From: JBGPJM01 sp041485385
GTDB lineage: Bacteria; Planctomycetota; Phycisphaerae; Phycisphaerales; UBA1924
Direction: 5' to 3'
Length of the DNA: 33,467 nucleotides
NCBI GenBank assembly: GCA_041485385.1
Contig: JBGPJM010000029.1
Span: 1-33,467 of the forward strand
The notes under the pieces are model-generated. The model had not been told where the DNA came from. It saw only the letters and a program-made list of their open reading frames with translations, and searched no databases. Of the stretch, positions 1 through 7,695 are shown one piece after another; within the stretch, counting starts at the first letter, position 1; every line of letters begins with the position of its first letter. The translations under genes and the position numbers were made by a program.

Positions 1-130
1 CGATCCCCTGACGCTCCGGCCCCGTCAGCGTCTCCGCTCCGCCTTCCCGGTAGACGCCCATTTGGGCAACGGATCCGCGCGCAGAATGGGCCCTCCCCTC
101 TTCCGGTGTCAGCAGGGTTGACCATCGCAT
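1..130 (-). CDS. Possible 5' end of a divergent gene, cut by the window edge
   Basis: An open frame runs on the minus strand from an ATG at 130 to the window edge. It begins MRWSTLLTPEEGRAH and continues through GVYREGG without a stop. A second in-frame ATG at 61 is an alternative start. No clear Shine-Dalgarno sequence precedes either start. Only 43 codons are visible, and open frames are common by chance in DNA this GC-rich, so the call rests on position (divergent from the methyltransferase) and a plausible hydrophilic N-terminus. Function unknown. Confidence 0.25.
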   Translation of the reverse strand, partial: MRWSTLLTPEEGRAHSARGSVAQMGVYREGGAETLTGPERQGI

Positions 131-157
131 CCGAGGAGTGGGGGGTACGCTTTTCGC

Positions 158-1024
158 ATGTCCACGCCCCCTCCCAGCGCCTCTTCACCCCCCTCCGAGT
201 ACGTCCTGGGCACCGGGCGCGATGAGCTGGAGCGGCTGGGCTTGCAGCACCGGCTGTGGTCCGACGCCGCGCACTCGCTGTGGAAACAGGCGGGGATCCG
301 GATCGGCTACCACGTGCTCGACGTCGGCTGCGGCCCGGGGTACGCATCGTTCGATTTGGCCCAAATCGTGGGGCATTCGGGCCGAGTTCTGGGCGTGGAT
401 GAGTCGGCGACGTTCGTGGCCCATCTGAATCAGCAGGCGCAGGTTCGGGGTTTAACGCACTGCTCAGCGATCCCCGGCGACGTCCAGGCGCTCGACGACG
501 TGCTCGCGCGCGCGTACGGCGGCGCGGCGAGCGCATCGTTCGACCTCGCGTATGCGCGGTGGGTCCTGTGCTTCGTGCCGGATCCGGAGGCGGTGGTCGA
601 GGGCGTGGCGGCGGCCCTCAAGCCCGGCGCGCGTCTTTGCGTAAACGATTATTTCAACTACGCATCAATGTCGATGGCCCCGCGCCGCGCGTCGCACGAT
701 CGGGCCGTCGCGGCGACGGTGAAATCGTGGACTGCGCGCGGCGGAGATCCGGACGTGTTCGGGGGGCTGCCGCGGCTCTTAGTGAAGAACGGGTTCCGCG
801 TTGACCATCTCGGGGTTCACCAGCGCCTGGCGCGCGGGAAGGACTCGATGTTCCACTGGGTGGATGTCTGGTGGCGCATCTACACGCCGAAGCTGGTGCA
901 GATGGGGTACCTGACGCAGGCCGATCAGGAAGAGCTGTTCCGGGATCTGCAAGACGTGGCGACGTCGGAAACGGACTTCATCATGGTGCCACCGGTGTTT
1001 GAGCTGGTGGCTACGCGGCTGTAA
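158..1024 (+). CDS. Class I SAM-dependent methyltransferase
   Basis: The product is 288 residues. Motif I is VLDVGCGPGYAS around residues 53-64, the glycine-rich loop that binds S-adenosylmethionine. The acidic strand-2 motif VLGVDES follows about 20 residues later, as in the Rossmann-like class I fold. The region around residue 150 (WVLCFVPDPEAVVEGVAAALKPGARL) resembles the motif of Methyltransf_11/25-type small-molecule enzymes. The substrate cannot be read from sequence. The ATG at 158 is the first in-frame start; a run of G about 11 bases upstream is the best available ribosome site. The gene is followed by about 160 bp before ybeY, so it need not be co-transcribed with it. Membership of the methyltransferase superfamily is secure; the specific function is unknown. 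Confidence 0.85.
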   Translation: MSTPPPSASSPPSEYVLGTGRDELERLGLQHRLWSDAAHSLWKQAGIRIGYHVLDVGCGPGYASFDLAQIVGHSGRVLGVDESATFVAHLNQQAQVRGLTHCSAIPGDVQALDDVLARAYGGAASASFDLAYARWVLCFVPDPEAVVEGVAAALKPGARLCVNDYFNYASMSMAPRRASHDRAVAATVKSWTARGGDPDVFGGLPRLLVKNGFRVDHLGVHQRLARGKDSMFHWVDVWWRIYTPKLVQMGYLTQADQEELFRDLQDVATSETDFIMVPPVFELVATRL

Positions 1025-1183
1025 GCAGCCAGTCGGCCTGTCGTGCGCTCCGAGAAACCGGTCAAAACATGAACATTTGTGGCGGGATAGGTGCTGTGCA
1101 CGGTTTGTCGAGCGTGCCGGAACGCTACGATTGGTGCATTCGCCGCCCGGCTCGGTTCGGGCTCCTCCATCCCTGCTCAGCCC

Positions 1184-1738
1184 ATGCTCATGGACGACGA
1201 CGAGGCCGCCAACTCGACTCTTGCTCATCGCGCCGGTGTCGGCGCTTTGGTTGAGCTTGTCGACGCGGGGCGCTCCCTTGCCGCGGGCTCGCGGGAGCGG
1301 CTGGCGGCGGACCTTGGGGCGGCCTTGGTCTGGCTGGGGACGACGGGGGAGGTGAGGATCCGGCTGGTGGGGGATCTTGAGATGGCGGCAGCGCATAAGA
1401 AGCACCTGGGGGACGCGACCACGACGGACGTGCTGACGTTCGACCTCGCGGAGGCGGGGCGGGCGGACGTGCGGGCGCTGGATGTCGACCTCTTGCTCTG
1501 CGTGGACGAGGCGCGCCGGCAGGGGGCCCAGCGGGGGCACACGGTCGAGCGGGAGTTGCTGCTGTACTCGCTGCACGGCGTGCTGCATTGCCTGGGGTAC
1601 GACGACCACGACGAGGAGGGGTACAGGAGGATGCACGAGAGGGAGGATGAGGTCCTCGCGGCGATCGGGGTGGGGGCAACGTTTGATGTTTCGCCATCGT
1701 CGGGCCCGCGCGGGTCCTCTCCCGGAGACCTGCCATGA
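1184..1738 (+). CDS. ybeY: Endoribonuclease YbeY, rRNA maturation factor
   Basis: The product is 184 residues from the ATG at 1184 (an ATG at 1190 is equally possible). The open frame reaches back to 1091, but the extra N-terminus is unlike the family. YbeY is a zinc metalloprotein needed for 16S rRNA 3'-end maturation and late ribosome quality control. The signature HGVLHCLGYDDHD begins at H131, giving H131, H135 and H142. The usual spacing is H-x3-H-x5-H, whereas here the last His is one residue later with an Asp in the canonical place. TTDVLTFDL, the conserved central strand motif, lies upstream. The stop overlaps the next start (ATGA at 1735-1738), so this gene is translationally coupled to the CorC-like gene, matching the widespread ybeY-corC (ybeX) neighbourhood. 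A weak TTGTCG/TACGAT pair at 1105-1131 has only 15-bp spacing. Confidence 0.9.
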   Translation: MLMDDDEAANSTLAHRAGVGALVELVDAGRSLAAGSRERLAADLGAALVWLGTTGEVRIRLVGDLEMAAAHKKHLGDATTTDVLTFDLAEAGRADVRALDVDLLLCVDEARRQGAQRGHTVERELLLYSLHGVLHCLGYDDHDEEGYRRMHEREDEVLAAIGVGATFDVSPSSGPRGSSPGDLP

Positions 1739-3222
1739 GCGGCGCCGGGGCGTTGTGGATCGCGATCGCCGCGACGGTGCTGGGCGGGCTGTTCTCGGCG
1801 ATCTCGATGTCGCTGGGCGCGGCGACGCGCGCTGCGATCGAGGGAGCGCTTGCGGAGCGGGGGACGGCGACGACACCCAAGCGGCTGCGCCGGATCCTGG
1901 ATGACCTGCCGGGGCACGCGCGGGCGATGGCGCTGCCGCGGATGGTGTGCAACCTGCTGGTGGCGGCGAGCGTGATCTGGTGGCTGCAGGCGCTGCGTGG
2001 GCCGGAGGGGTTCGGGTTCGGGCACTTCCTGCTGGGGGCGCTGGTGACGGCGCTGGTGCTGTGGGTGTTCTCGGTGCTGATCCCGTCGAGCGTGGCGTCG
2101 CACGCGGCGGCGCGGATGGTGGTGGGGTGGGCGTGGCTGATCCGGACGGTGCAGGTGGCGGAGAAACCGCTGGCGCCGCTGGCGGGCGGTCTGGACGAGC
2201 TGGTGCGGAAGATGGCGGGGGCGAAAACGGCGACGCAGGGGGAGCAGATCCACGCGGAGCTGAGGTCGGTGATCACGGAGGGGCAGCGGGAGGGGCAGTT
2301 CGACGTGGTGGAGCGGGAGATGATCGAGTCGGTGGTGGAGTTCCGGTCGACGACGGTGGTGCAGATCATGACGCCGCGGACGGAGGTGGAGGCGCTGGAG
2401 TACACCAACGACCTGGGGGTGGTGACGGCGATGATCCGGCAGGTGGGGCACAGCCGGATCCCGGTGTACAAGGAGAGCTTGGACAAGGTGGTGGGGATCT
2501 TCTACGTGAAGGACCTGATGAAGTGGCTGGCCGGGGAGGGAGGCGGGACGCGGGGCGGGGGCGGGCGGGTGTTCGAGCTGAGCGCGATCATGCGTCCGGC
2601 GATCTACGTGCCGGAGACAAAGACGGTGCGGGAGCTGCTCCGCGAGCTCCTGCAGAAGAAGGTGCACATCGCGATGGTGGCCGACGAGTTCGGGGGCACG
2701 GCGGGGCTGGTGACGATGGAGGACATCGTCGAGGAGGTCTTCGGGGACATCCAGGACGAGTACGAGCCGTCGGCGGACCAGGTGGCGAAGGCGAGGATCA
2801 ATATCGCGGACCGGGCGGCGGATCTGGACGCGCGGGCGTACATCGACGACGTGAACGCGGCGCTGCGCCCCTTGGGGGTGACGCTGCCGAAGGCCGACGA
2901 TTACGACACGCTGGGCGGGTTCGTGATCACGGCGATGGGGCGGATCCCCGAGCAGGGGGAGGCCTTCCGGCACGAGCGGGTGGTGATGAAGGTGCTGGAG
3001 GCCACGCCGACGCGGGTGATGAAGGTGCGGCTGGTGGTGGACCCGGCGGAGGGGGAGGAACCGCCGGAGGCGCGGGCGAAGCAGACGGCGGGGAAGCACC
3101 CGTATGCGCCGAGCGCGCCACCGGCCGCGGCGCTGCCGGGGGCCAAGGTCGCTGGCCCGGCGCAGCCTGGTGAAGCCGCAGCCGGCGAGGACGTTGCCGT
3201 AGCGAAGAAGTCCTGGCGGTAG
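1735..3222 (+). CDS. CNNM/CBS-domain protein of the CorC-TlyC (hemolysin C) family
   Basis: The product is 495 residues. The N-terminal part holds hydrophobic segments at about residues 3-28, 65-85 and 97-120, matching a DUF21/CNNM membrane domain. It is followed by a tandem CBS pair (starting near FRSTTVVQIMTPRTEVEAL, then KVHIAMVADEFGGTAGLVTMEDIVEEVFGDI) and a CorC_HlyC domain (LPKADDYDTLGGFVI). The C-terminal ~60 residues are Ala/Pro/Gly-rich and probably disordered. Proteins of this architecture are linked to Mg2+/Co2+ efflux or homeostasis; the old hemolysin label is historical. The start codon overlaps the ybeY stop by 4 bp, indicating an operon. The family call is firm; transported ion and direction are not shown by sequence. 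Confidence 0.9.
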   Translation: MSGAGALWIAIAATVLGGLFSAISMSLGAATRAAIEGALAERGTATTPKRLRRILDDLPGHARAMALPRMVCNLLVAASVIWWLQALRGPEGFGFGHFLLGALVTALVLWVFSVLIPSSVASHAAARMVVGWAWLIRTVQVAEKPLAPLAGGLDELVRKMAGAKTATQGEQIHAELRSVITEGQREGQFDVVEREMIESVVEFRSTTVVQIMTPRTEVEALEYTNDLGVVTAMIRQVGHSRIPVYKESLDKVVGIFYVKDLMKWLAGEGGGTRGGGGRVFELSAIMRPAIYVPETKTVRELLRELLQKKVHIAMVADEFGGTAGLVTMEDIVEEVFGDIQDEYEPSADQVAKARINIADRAADLDARAYIDDVNAALRPLGVTLPKADDYDTLGGFVITAMGRIPEQGEAFRHERVVMKVLEATPTRVMKVRLVVDPAEGEEPPEARAKQTAGKHPYAPSAPPAAALPGAKVAGPAQPGEAAAGEDVAVAKKSWR

Positions 3223-3355
3223 CGCGGGCTCAGGCGGGCGACCCGGCCCTCGCAGCGGCCGTTGAACCTGCGAGACGGAGGCGGGTGGCCCGGACCTGTC
3301 CGCTTCGGGTCGATGTCTTGGGAACCGGTGGAGGGACGGGCGATCCCGGTGGAAC

Positions 3356-3417
3356 GCACTGACCTCGGCGGGGTTGTATGGACCGGGTGCGTCCTGAAAA
3401 CGAGCCGAGGTCAGTGC
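3356..3417 (+). promoter_or_regulatory. 14-bp perfect inverted repeat in the cysS leader
   Basis: GCACTGACCTCGGC at 3356-3369 is exactly complementary to GCCGAGGTCAGTGC at 3404-3417, with a 34-base loop. It lies 60 bases upstream of the cysS start and 134 bases after the preceding stop. No U-run follows, so it is not a classical terminator. As RNA it would form a stable leader stem; as DNA it could be a spaced operator. Function not known. Confidence 0.6.
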
Positions 3418-3451
3418 CACGGAGTGCCACGGGTGCTACGAAGTGGTACGG
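3413..3451 (+). repeat. Short tandem iterons (about 10 bp) just upstream of cysS
   Basis: Two exact tandem copies of AGTGCCACGG lie at 3413-3422 and 3423-3432. They are followed by degenerate copies GTGCTACGA (3433-3441) and AGTGGTACGG (3442-3451). The first copy overlaps the 3' arm of the inverted repeat. A small hairpin (GTACGGG with CCC..GTAC, 3446-3467) and a TACTAT box at 3465-3470 follow directly before the start codon. Iterated short repeats next to a start suggest a protein binding site, but this is inference. Confidence 0.5.
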
Positions 3452-3476
3452 GTGTAGTCCCCGGTACTATTGGCCC

Positions 3477-5099
3477 ATGCCCCTGCGACTGTACAACACG
3501 TTGACGCGCCAGCTTGAGCCGCTGGTCCCGATCGACCCGGAACGGGTGACGTTCTATACGTGCGGCCCGACGGTGTACGACGATGCGCACATCGGCAACT
3601 TCCGGTCGTTCCTGGCGGCGGATGTGCTGCGGCGGTGGATCGAATCGCCGCTGTGCGAGCTGACGGGGGCGGACGGCTCGGTGCACAGGGCCCCGGGCGG
3701 ACGGGCGGTGGTGCACGTGATGAACATCACCGACGTGGGGCACATGACCGACGACGCCGCGGGGGGCGAGGCCGGGGAGGACCGGATGGCGGTGGCGGGC
3801 CGGCGGCTGCTGGAGGCCAAGAAGGCGGGGCAGCTGCCTGCGGGGGTGGAGATCGACCCGGGGAACCCGCACCAGATCGCGGAGTTCTACGCGGGGAGGT
3901 TCATCGAGGATGCGCTGAAGCTGGGGCTGAAGGTGGCGGCGGATGCGCAGAAGGACCCGTCGCGGATGCCGCGGGCGACAGGGAACATCGAGGGGATGCA
4001 GCGGGTGATCGGGGCGCTGATCGAGCGTGGGCACGCGTACGTGACGGGGACGCAGGGGGGCCGGGTGGTGTACTTCGCGGTGGAGTCGTTCGGGCGGTAC
4101 GGGACGCTGAGCGGGAACACGCTGGAGCGGCTGCGCTCGGGGGCCGGGGGGCGGATCAGCGAGGCGAACCAGCAGGTGAAGCGGCACCCGGCGGACTTCC
4201 TCTTGTGGAAGGAGGACGCCTCGCACATCATGAAGTGGGACTCGCCGTGGGGGACGGGGTACCCGGGGTGGCACATCGAGTGCACGGTGATGAGCGCCCG
4301 CGGCCTGCTGGGGGACGCGGAGTTCGGGCGGCTGCTGGAGCGCCGGACGGACGAGCCGGCGATCATCGACCTGCACTCGGGGGGCGAGGACAACATCTTC
4401 CCGCACCACGAGTGCGAGATCGCGCAGTCGAGCGGGGCGTTCTGCGCGCACGCGGAGCAGGGGACGTTCGCGCGGATGTGGTTCCACCCGCGGTTCCTCT
4501 TCGTCGAGGGGGCGAAGATGTCCAAGAGCAAGGGGAACTTCTTCACCGCGCGCGACCTGTTCGCCAAGGGGTACGAGCCCGCGGCCGTGCGCCTGGAGCT
4601 GATCAAGACGCACTACCGATCGAACTCGAACTTCACCGAGCAGGGGCTGAAGGATTCGCAGCGGACGATCGAGCGGTGGCGGCGGTTCGCCGACCTGGCG
4701 CGGGCGGGCCCGGCGGGCGCGGCCGACGCGGACGTCAAGGCGCGCTTCGCCGCGGCGATGGCGGATGATCTCAACGTGGCCGAGGCGATCGGCGTGGTGA
4801 ACAAGTGGATCGGCGAGGTTCCGCGGCCGACGAAGGCCGACGGGGAGCTGCTGGCGTCGTTCGACGCGGTGCTGGGGCTGCTGCGGCTGGAGAAGGCCGC
4901 GGGCGCACAGACGTCGATCGGCGTGTTCATGGACGGCCTCACGCCCGACGCGGCGGTGGTGGCGAAGCTGGAGCAGCGTGCGGGGGCGCGGAGGGCGAAG
5001 GACTTCGCGCGCTCGGACGCGATCCGCGACGAGCTTGTGGCGATGGGGTATCAGATCAAGGACGTCGCGGGGGGGAAGGTGGAGGTCCGGCGCGCCTGA
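3477..5099 (+). CDS. cysS: Cysteinyl-tRNA synthetase
   Basis: The product is 540 residues. It charges tRNA-Cys with cysteine. Class I motifs are present: HIGN at 38-41 (HIGH motif) and KMSKS at 347-351. The catalytic zinc ligands expected in the family are visible: C29 in YTCGPTVYD, C269 in WHIEC, and H310 and E314 in FPHHECE. The spacing between the first two Cys ligands is about 60 residues longer than in E. coli, because extra sequence follows the HIGN region (residues about 60-150, including APGGRAVVHVMN and the ADAQKDPSRM stretch). The start chosen is ATG at 3477 (MPLRLYNTL), the usual family N-terminus; the frame is open to 3378 but that extension is not family-like. No Shine-Dalgarno sequence is seen, and a TACTAT box ends only six bases before the ATG, so leaderless transcription is possible. 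Confidence 0.95.
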   Translation: MPLRLYNTLTRQLEPLVPIDPERVTFYTCGPTVYDDAHIGNFRSFLAADVLRRWIESPLCELTGADGSVHRAPGGRAVVHVMNITDVGHMTDDAAGGEAGEDRMAVAGRRLLEAKKAGQLPAGVEIDPGNPHQIAEFYAGRFIEDALKLGLKVAADAQKDPSRMPRATGNIEGMQRVIGALIERGHAYVTGTQGGRVVYFAVESFGRYGTLSGNTLERLRSGAGGRISEANQQVKRHPADFLLWKEDASHIMKWDSPWGTGYPGWHIECTVMSARGLLGDAEFGRLLERRTDEPAIIDLHSGGEDNIFPHHECEIAQSSGAFCAHAEQGTFARMWFHPRFLFVEGAKMSKSKGNFFTARDLFAKGYEPAAVRLELIKTHYRSNSNFTEQGLKDSQRTIERWRRFADLARAGPAGAADADVKARFAAAMADDLNVAEAIGVVNKWIGEVPRPTKADGELLASFDAVLGLLRLEKAAGAQTSIGVFMDGLTPDAAVVAKLEQRAGARRAKDFARSDAIRDELVAMGYQIKDVAGGKVEVRRA

Positions 5100-5601
5100 G
5101 CGCGGGGGGGGGCAGGGGGCCAAAAACAAGTCTCGCCGGGGGGCTTTCGCCACCCCGGCGAGAGAGAGTGCAGAATCGTCAAGCCCGCGCGGCCACGGGG
5201 CGCGGGCCGGCACCGCCCACCTGTGTACGGACTCGCTCCCTACGAGAAGAGAAGCCCGAAGCACGACCATCGGCCGCCGCCGATCGCCGTTGGATGCCCA
5301 TAGTGCCAAGGCTGGATAAGCCGCACGAGGGGCCAAGCGCAGGTTGTTCCGGGTGGTTCTCTCTCCTCCCGGAACGGCAAAAAGAGCTTCCGAAGATTAA
5401 TATGTATCCGTTTCTTTGGCAACAGTTTTTGACAACTCTGTTGTTTATTCCCGTCAGGAGTTGCCCATATTCCCGGCCGAAGAGGCGTCGGTGAGCGATT
5501 CCTCACCGGCGGCGCCGGTCGGAGCCCGTTCTTGCTCCGATGAACCCCGGCGGATCGACGGGCGATAGAGTTCTGTGGGGCTTGCCGATGGGAATCTCGA
5601 T
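5100..5601. other. Hairpin-rich intergenic region (502 bp), locally AT-rich
   Basis: No convincing gene lies between cysS and the TPR gene. Four perfect inverted repeats are present: 5131-5141/5153-5163 (11 bp), GTTCCGGG/CCCGGAAC at 5346-5353/5368-5375, CAACAG/CTGTTG at 5420-5425/5438-5443, and CGGTGAG/CTCACCG at 5489-5495/5502-5508. The stretch 5380-5470 is much richer in A and T than the rest of the window and includes a TTGACA at 5429-5434 between the arms of the third repeat. A leader RNA or small RNA is possible; no well-spaced -10 box was found. Confidence 0.5.
5131..5163 (+). terminator. Hairpin after cysS, possible terminator
   Basis: TCTCGCCGGGG at 5131-5141 pairs with CCCCGGCGAGA at 5153-5163, 31 bases after the cysS stop. 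The downstream flank is not U-rich, but an A-rich tract (CAAAAACAAG) precedes the hairpin, so it would look more like an intrinsic terminator for minus-strand transcription. A role in ending cysS transcripts is plausible but unproven. Confidence 0.4.
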
Positions 5602-7464
5602 ATGACGCTCCATTGCACACCGCGTGTGTTCCGGCTCGTCGCGGCCTGGGTTTTCTTTCTGGCCGGGGGTGGGGCCGCGCTGGCGCAGAACGCGCTTGGT
5701 GACGGTCACGCCCTGGACCGGAACCTGCAGAAGGGCTCCGGCGGGCGGAACACAGTGACCCGCGACATCCAGGAACAGATCCGCTTCAACAACGCCGTCA
5801 TCACGGGGAACGCGCCGGGCGGGCGGTCGTTCCGGGGCTATGTCGGGTACCTGGCTCCCGACGACTTCCGGGCCGCGCTGGGCTCGAACGAACTGTTCAG
5901 TTTCAGACGCGACTCGACTGGCGCGGACCTGGTGGGGCAGGGGATCCGGGGGACCGATGCGCTGCGCTACCAGTTCGAGCTTTCCACCGGCCAGGCGCCA
6001 CCATCGATGATGGGTACGTCGTTCGGGTATGCCTCGCGGAGCGGCGCCGCCGGGGGGACGCTCGCCAGCGCTCTGCGATCGACGTCGGATTTCCTCACAC
6101 AGCAGGCGACGCGTCCGTCGATCGTGGGATACCGTGCCACGAGCGACGGCACGCAGTTCGCCATGACCGCCTCGCCGCTCCTGGGAGTGAGCGCGGTGCA
6201 GGTCACGGGTCAGACCAGCGCGGTGCCTGGTACGACGACCACGCTGCCGGCCGGGGGCACGCCGGGCGCGACAGGAATACCGGGGGCGACGATACCCGGC
6301 GCGCCGGCCTCGGGGAAGCTGGGCGGCGAGCTCTCGGGCCTGGAGGCCGGAGGGCGCGGCGTCGTAAACCCGCTCACGCTCTCGCGCGTCATCGACCGTT
6401 CGGCCGCGAGCAGTCAGGTCGACACGCGAGTGGATGTCCCGTCGGTGGTCGCCGAGTCGCTGCGCGCGCAGTACGGGCCCGGCGAGAAGGCGCCGAGCGC
6501 CGCCAAGCCCGAGAAGCCCGGCCAGCCGGGCCAGGCCCCCCCTCCCCCCCTCCCCGGCGAGTCGACCGAGGGCACGCTCAGGGTGGGGTGGGAGGCCCAG
6601 CTGGATCGGTTACGCCAGCAACTCTCCGGCCAGCCCGGCACGCTTCCGTCGAAGGATTCGGCGAAAGACCAGGCGCCTTCCTCGCCAGCGCCGGGGACGC
6701 CACCTGTTCCGGGCCTGCCCCCGTCATCCAGGACGCCCGCGCCCGGCGACGAGCGCGGCGGAGCTTCGGGGCAGTCGCGGTCGATCATCGACTCGGAGCT
6801 GGCGAAGGTGGACCCACGCCTGCTCCGGGCGCTGCAGCGAGCCCGTCCGACGATGACGCGTCTGGGGACGGGCGACCTGGACAAGCCGCTCGTGACGGTG
6901 ACGTACAAGTCGCACATGGACGCGGCGCAGACGCTGCTGGCCCAGGGCCGGTACTTCGATGCGGAGGACCGGTTTCTGCGGGCGCTGGCGGTGGTGCCGC
7001 GAGACCCGATGGCGGGGATCGGGCGCGTGCACGCGCAGCTTGGGGCGGGGCTGTACCTGTCGGCGGCGAGCAACCTCCGCGCGGTCTTCATCGACCACCC
7101 CGAGATGGTGGGCGTGCGGTACGACGCGTCGCTGCTCCCGTCGGCGGACCGGATCGACGCGATCGCGGGGCAGCTCCGGGAGAGCATCAAGGTCAAGGGA
7201 TCGGCGCTCGGGCGCGACGCGGCGCTCCTTCTGGCGTACCTTGGATATCAGCGGCACGACGCGGCGATGACGAGCGAGGGTCTCGACGCGCTGGCGGAGT
7301 GGATCCAGGTCGGAGACACCGGCGCGGCGACGCTGACAGGGCTGCTGCAGAAAGTGTGGATCGAAGGTGAGAAGGCGCCGGAGGCCCCACCCGCGATTCC
7401 ACCCCCTGCACCCGCGCCGGGGGCTAAGCCCGCGGACAAGAAGGACGGCGACACGAACAAGTGA
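5602..7464 (+). CDS. Secreted TPR-containing protein of unknown function
   Basis: The product is 620 residues from the ATG at 5602. This start gives a clean signal peptide (basic start, hydrophobic core AAWVFFLAGGGAALA, cleavage near ALAQ-N). A GTG at 5575 in the same frame would only add nine polar residues. Residues about 200-420 form a long Pro/Gly/Thr/Ala-rich, low-complexity linker. The C-terminal part (from about residue 435) carries helical repeats with the TPR pattern: AAQTLLAQGRYFDAEDRFLRAL, then AGIGRVHAQLGAGLYLSAASNLRAV, then DAALLLAYLGYQRHDAAMT. The last 30 residues are again Pro/Ala-rich. It probably sits in the periplasm as a scaffold. No enzymatic motif is visible. A structured 500-bp leader region precedes it. 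Confidence 0.75.
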   Translation: MTLHCTPRVFRLVAAWVFFLAGGGAALAQNALGDGHALDRNLQKGSGGRNTVTRDIQEQIRFNNAVITGNAPGGRSFRGYVGYLAPDDFRAALGSNELFSFRRDSTGADLVGQGIRGTDALRYQFELSTGQAPPSMMGTSFGYASRSGAAGGTLASALRSTSDFLTQQATRPSIVGYRATSDGTQFAMTASPLLGVSAVQVTGQTSAVPGTTTTLPAGGTPGATGIPGATIPGAPASGKLGGELSGLEAGGRGVVNPLTLSRVIDRSAASSQVDTRVDVPSVVAESLRAQYGPGEKAPSAAKPEKPGQPGQAPPPPLPGESTEGTLRVGWEAQLDRLRQQLSGQPGTLPSKDSAKDQAPSSPAPGTPPVPGLPPSSRTPAPGDERGGASGQSRSIIDSELAKVDPRLLRALQRARPTMTRLGTGDLDKPLVTVTYKSHMDAAQTLLAQGRYFDAEDRFLRALAVVPRDPMAGIGRVHAQLGAGLYLSAASNLRAVFIDHPEMVGVRYDASLLPSADRIDAIAGQLRESIKVKGSALGRDAALLLAYLGYQRHDAAMTSEGLDALAEWIQVGDTGAATLTGLLQKVWIEGEKAPEAPPAIPPPAPAPGAKPADKKDGDTNK

Positions 7465-7695
7465 TCGCGGCATCGCGGCGCCGATCGGGGTGTGTTGCAC
7501 GCCCGCGGTCGGTTCCGCAGCGGTTCCGCTCTTCGCGTTGCCCGCACCCGGCGGGGCGTCGGTCCGCCGCGGTTTCGGACGGCCTACAACCCTTCATCGG
7601 CAGGCGGCGTACAGCACAGGCACGGCGTGGCGGCGACAGGAATGAACGGGGGACGGGTGCAGTGAGGCAGGCGGCCGAGGTGAAGGAGCGCCAGA

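Noticed and set aside
1225..3420. Long open frames opposite the ybeY-CorC genes, including one of 731 codons
   Set aside because: They are antisense shadows caused by GC-rich codon use; composition is Arg/Pro/His-rich with no family motif, and the plus-strand genes are clear.
3433..3460. T-box-like GTGGTAC ahead of cysS
   Set aside because: The flanking T-box bases do not match, the UGGU would not suit the usual tRNA-Cys discriminator, no specifier stem is evident, and the motif is explained as a degenerate iteron.
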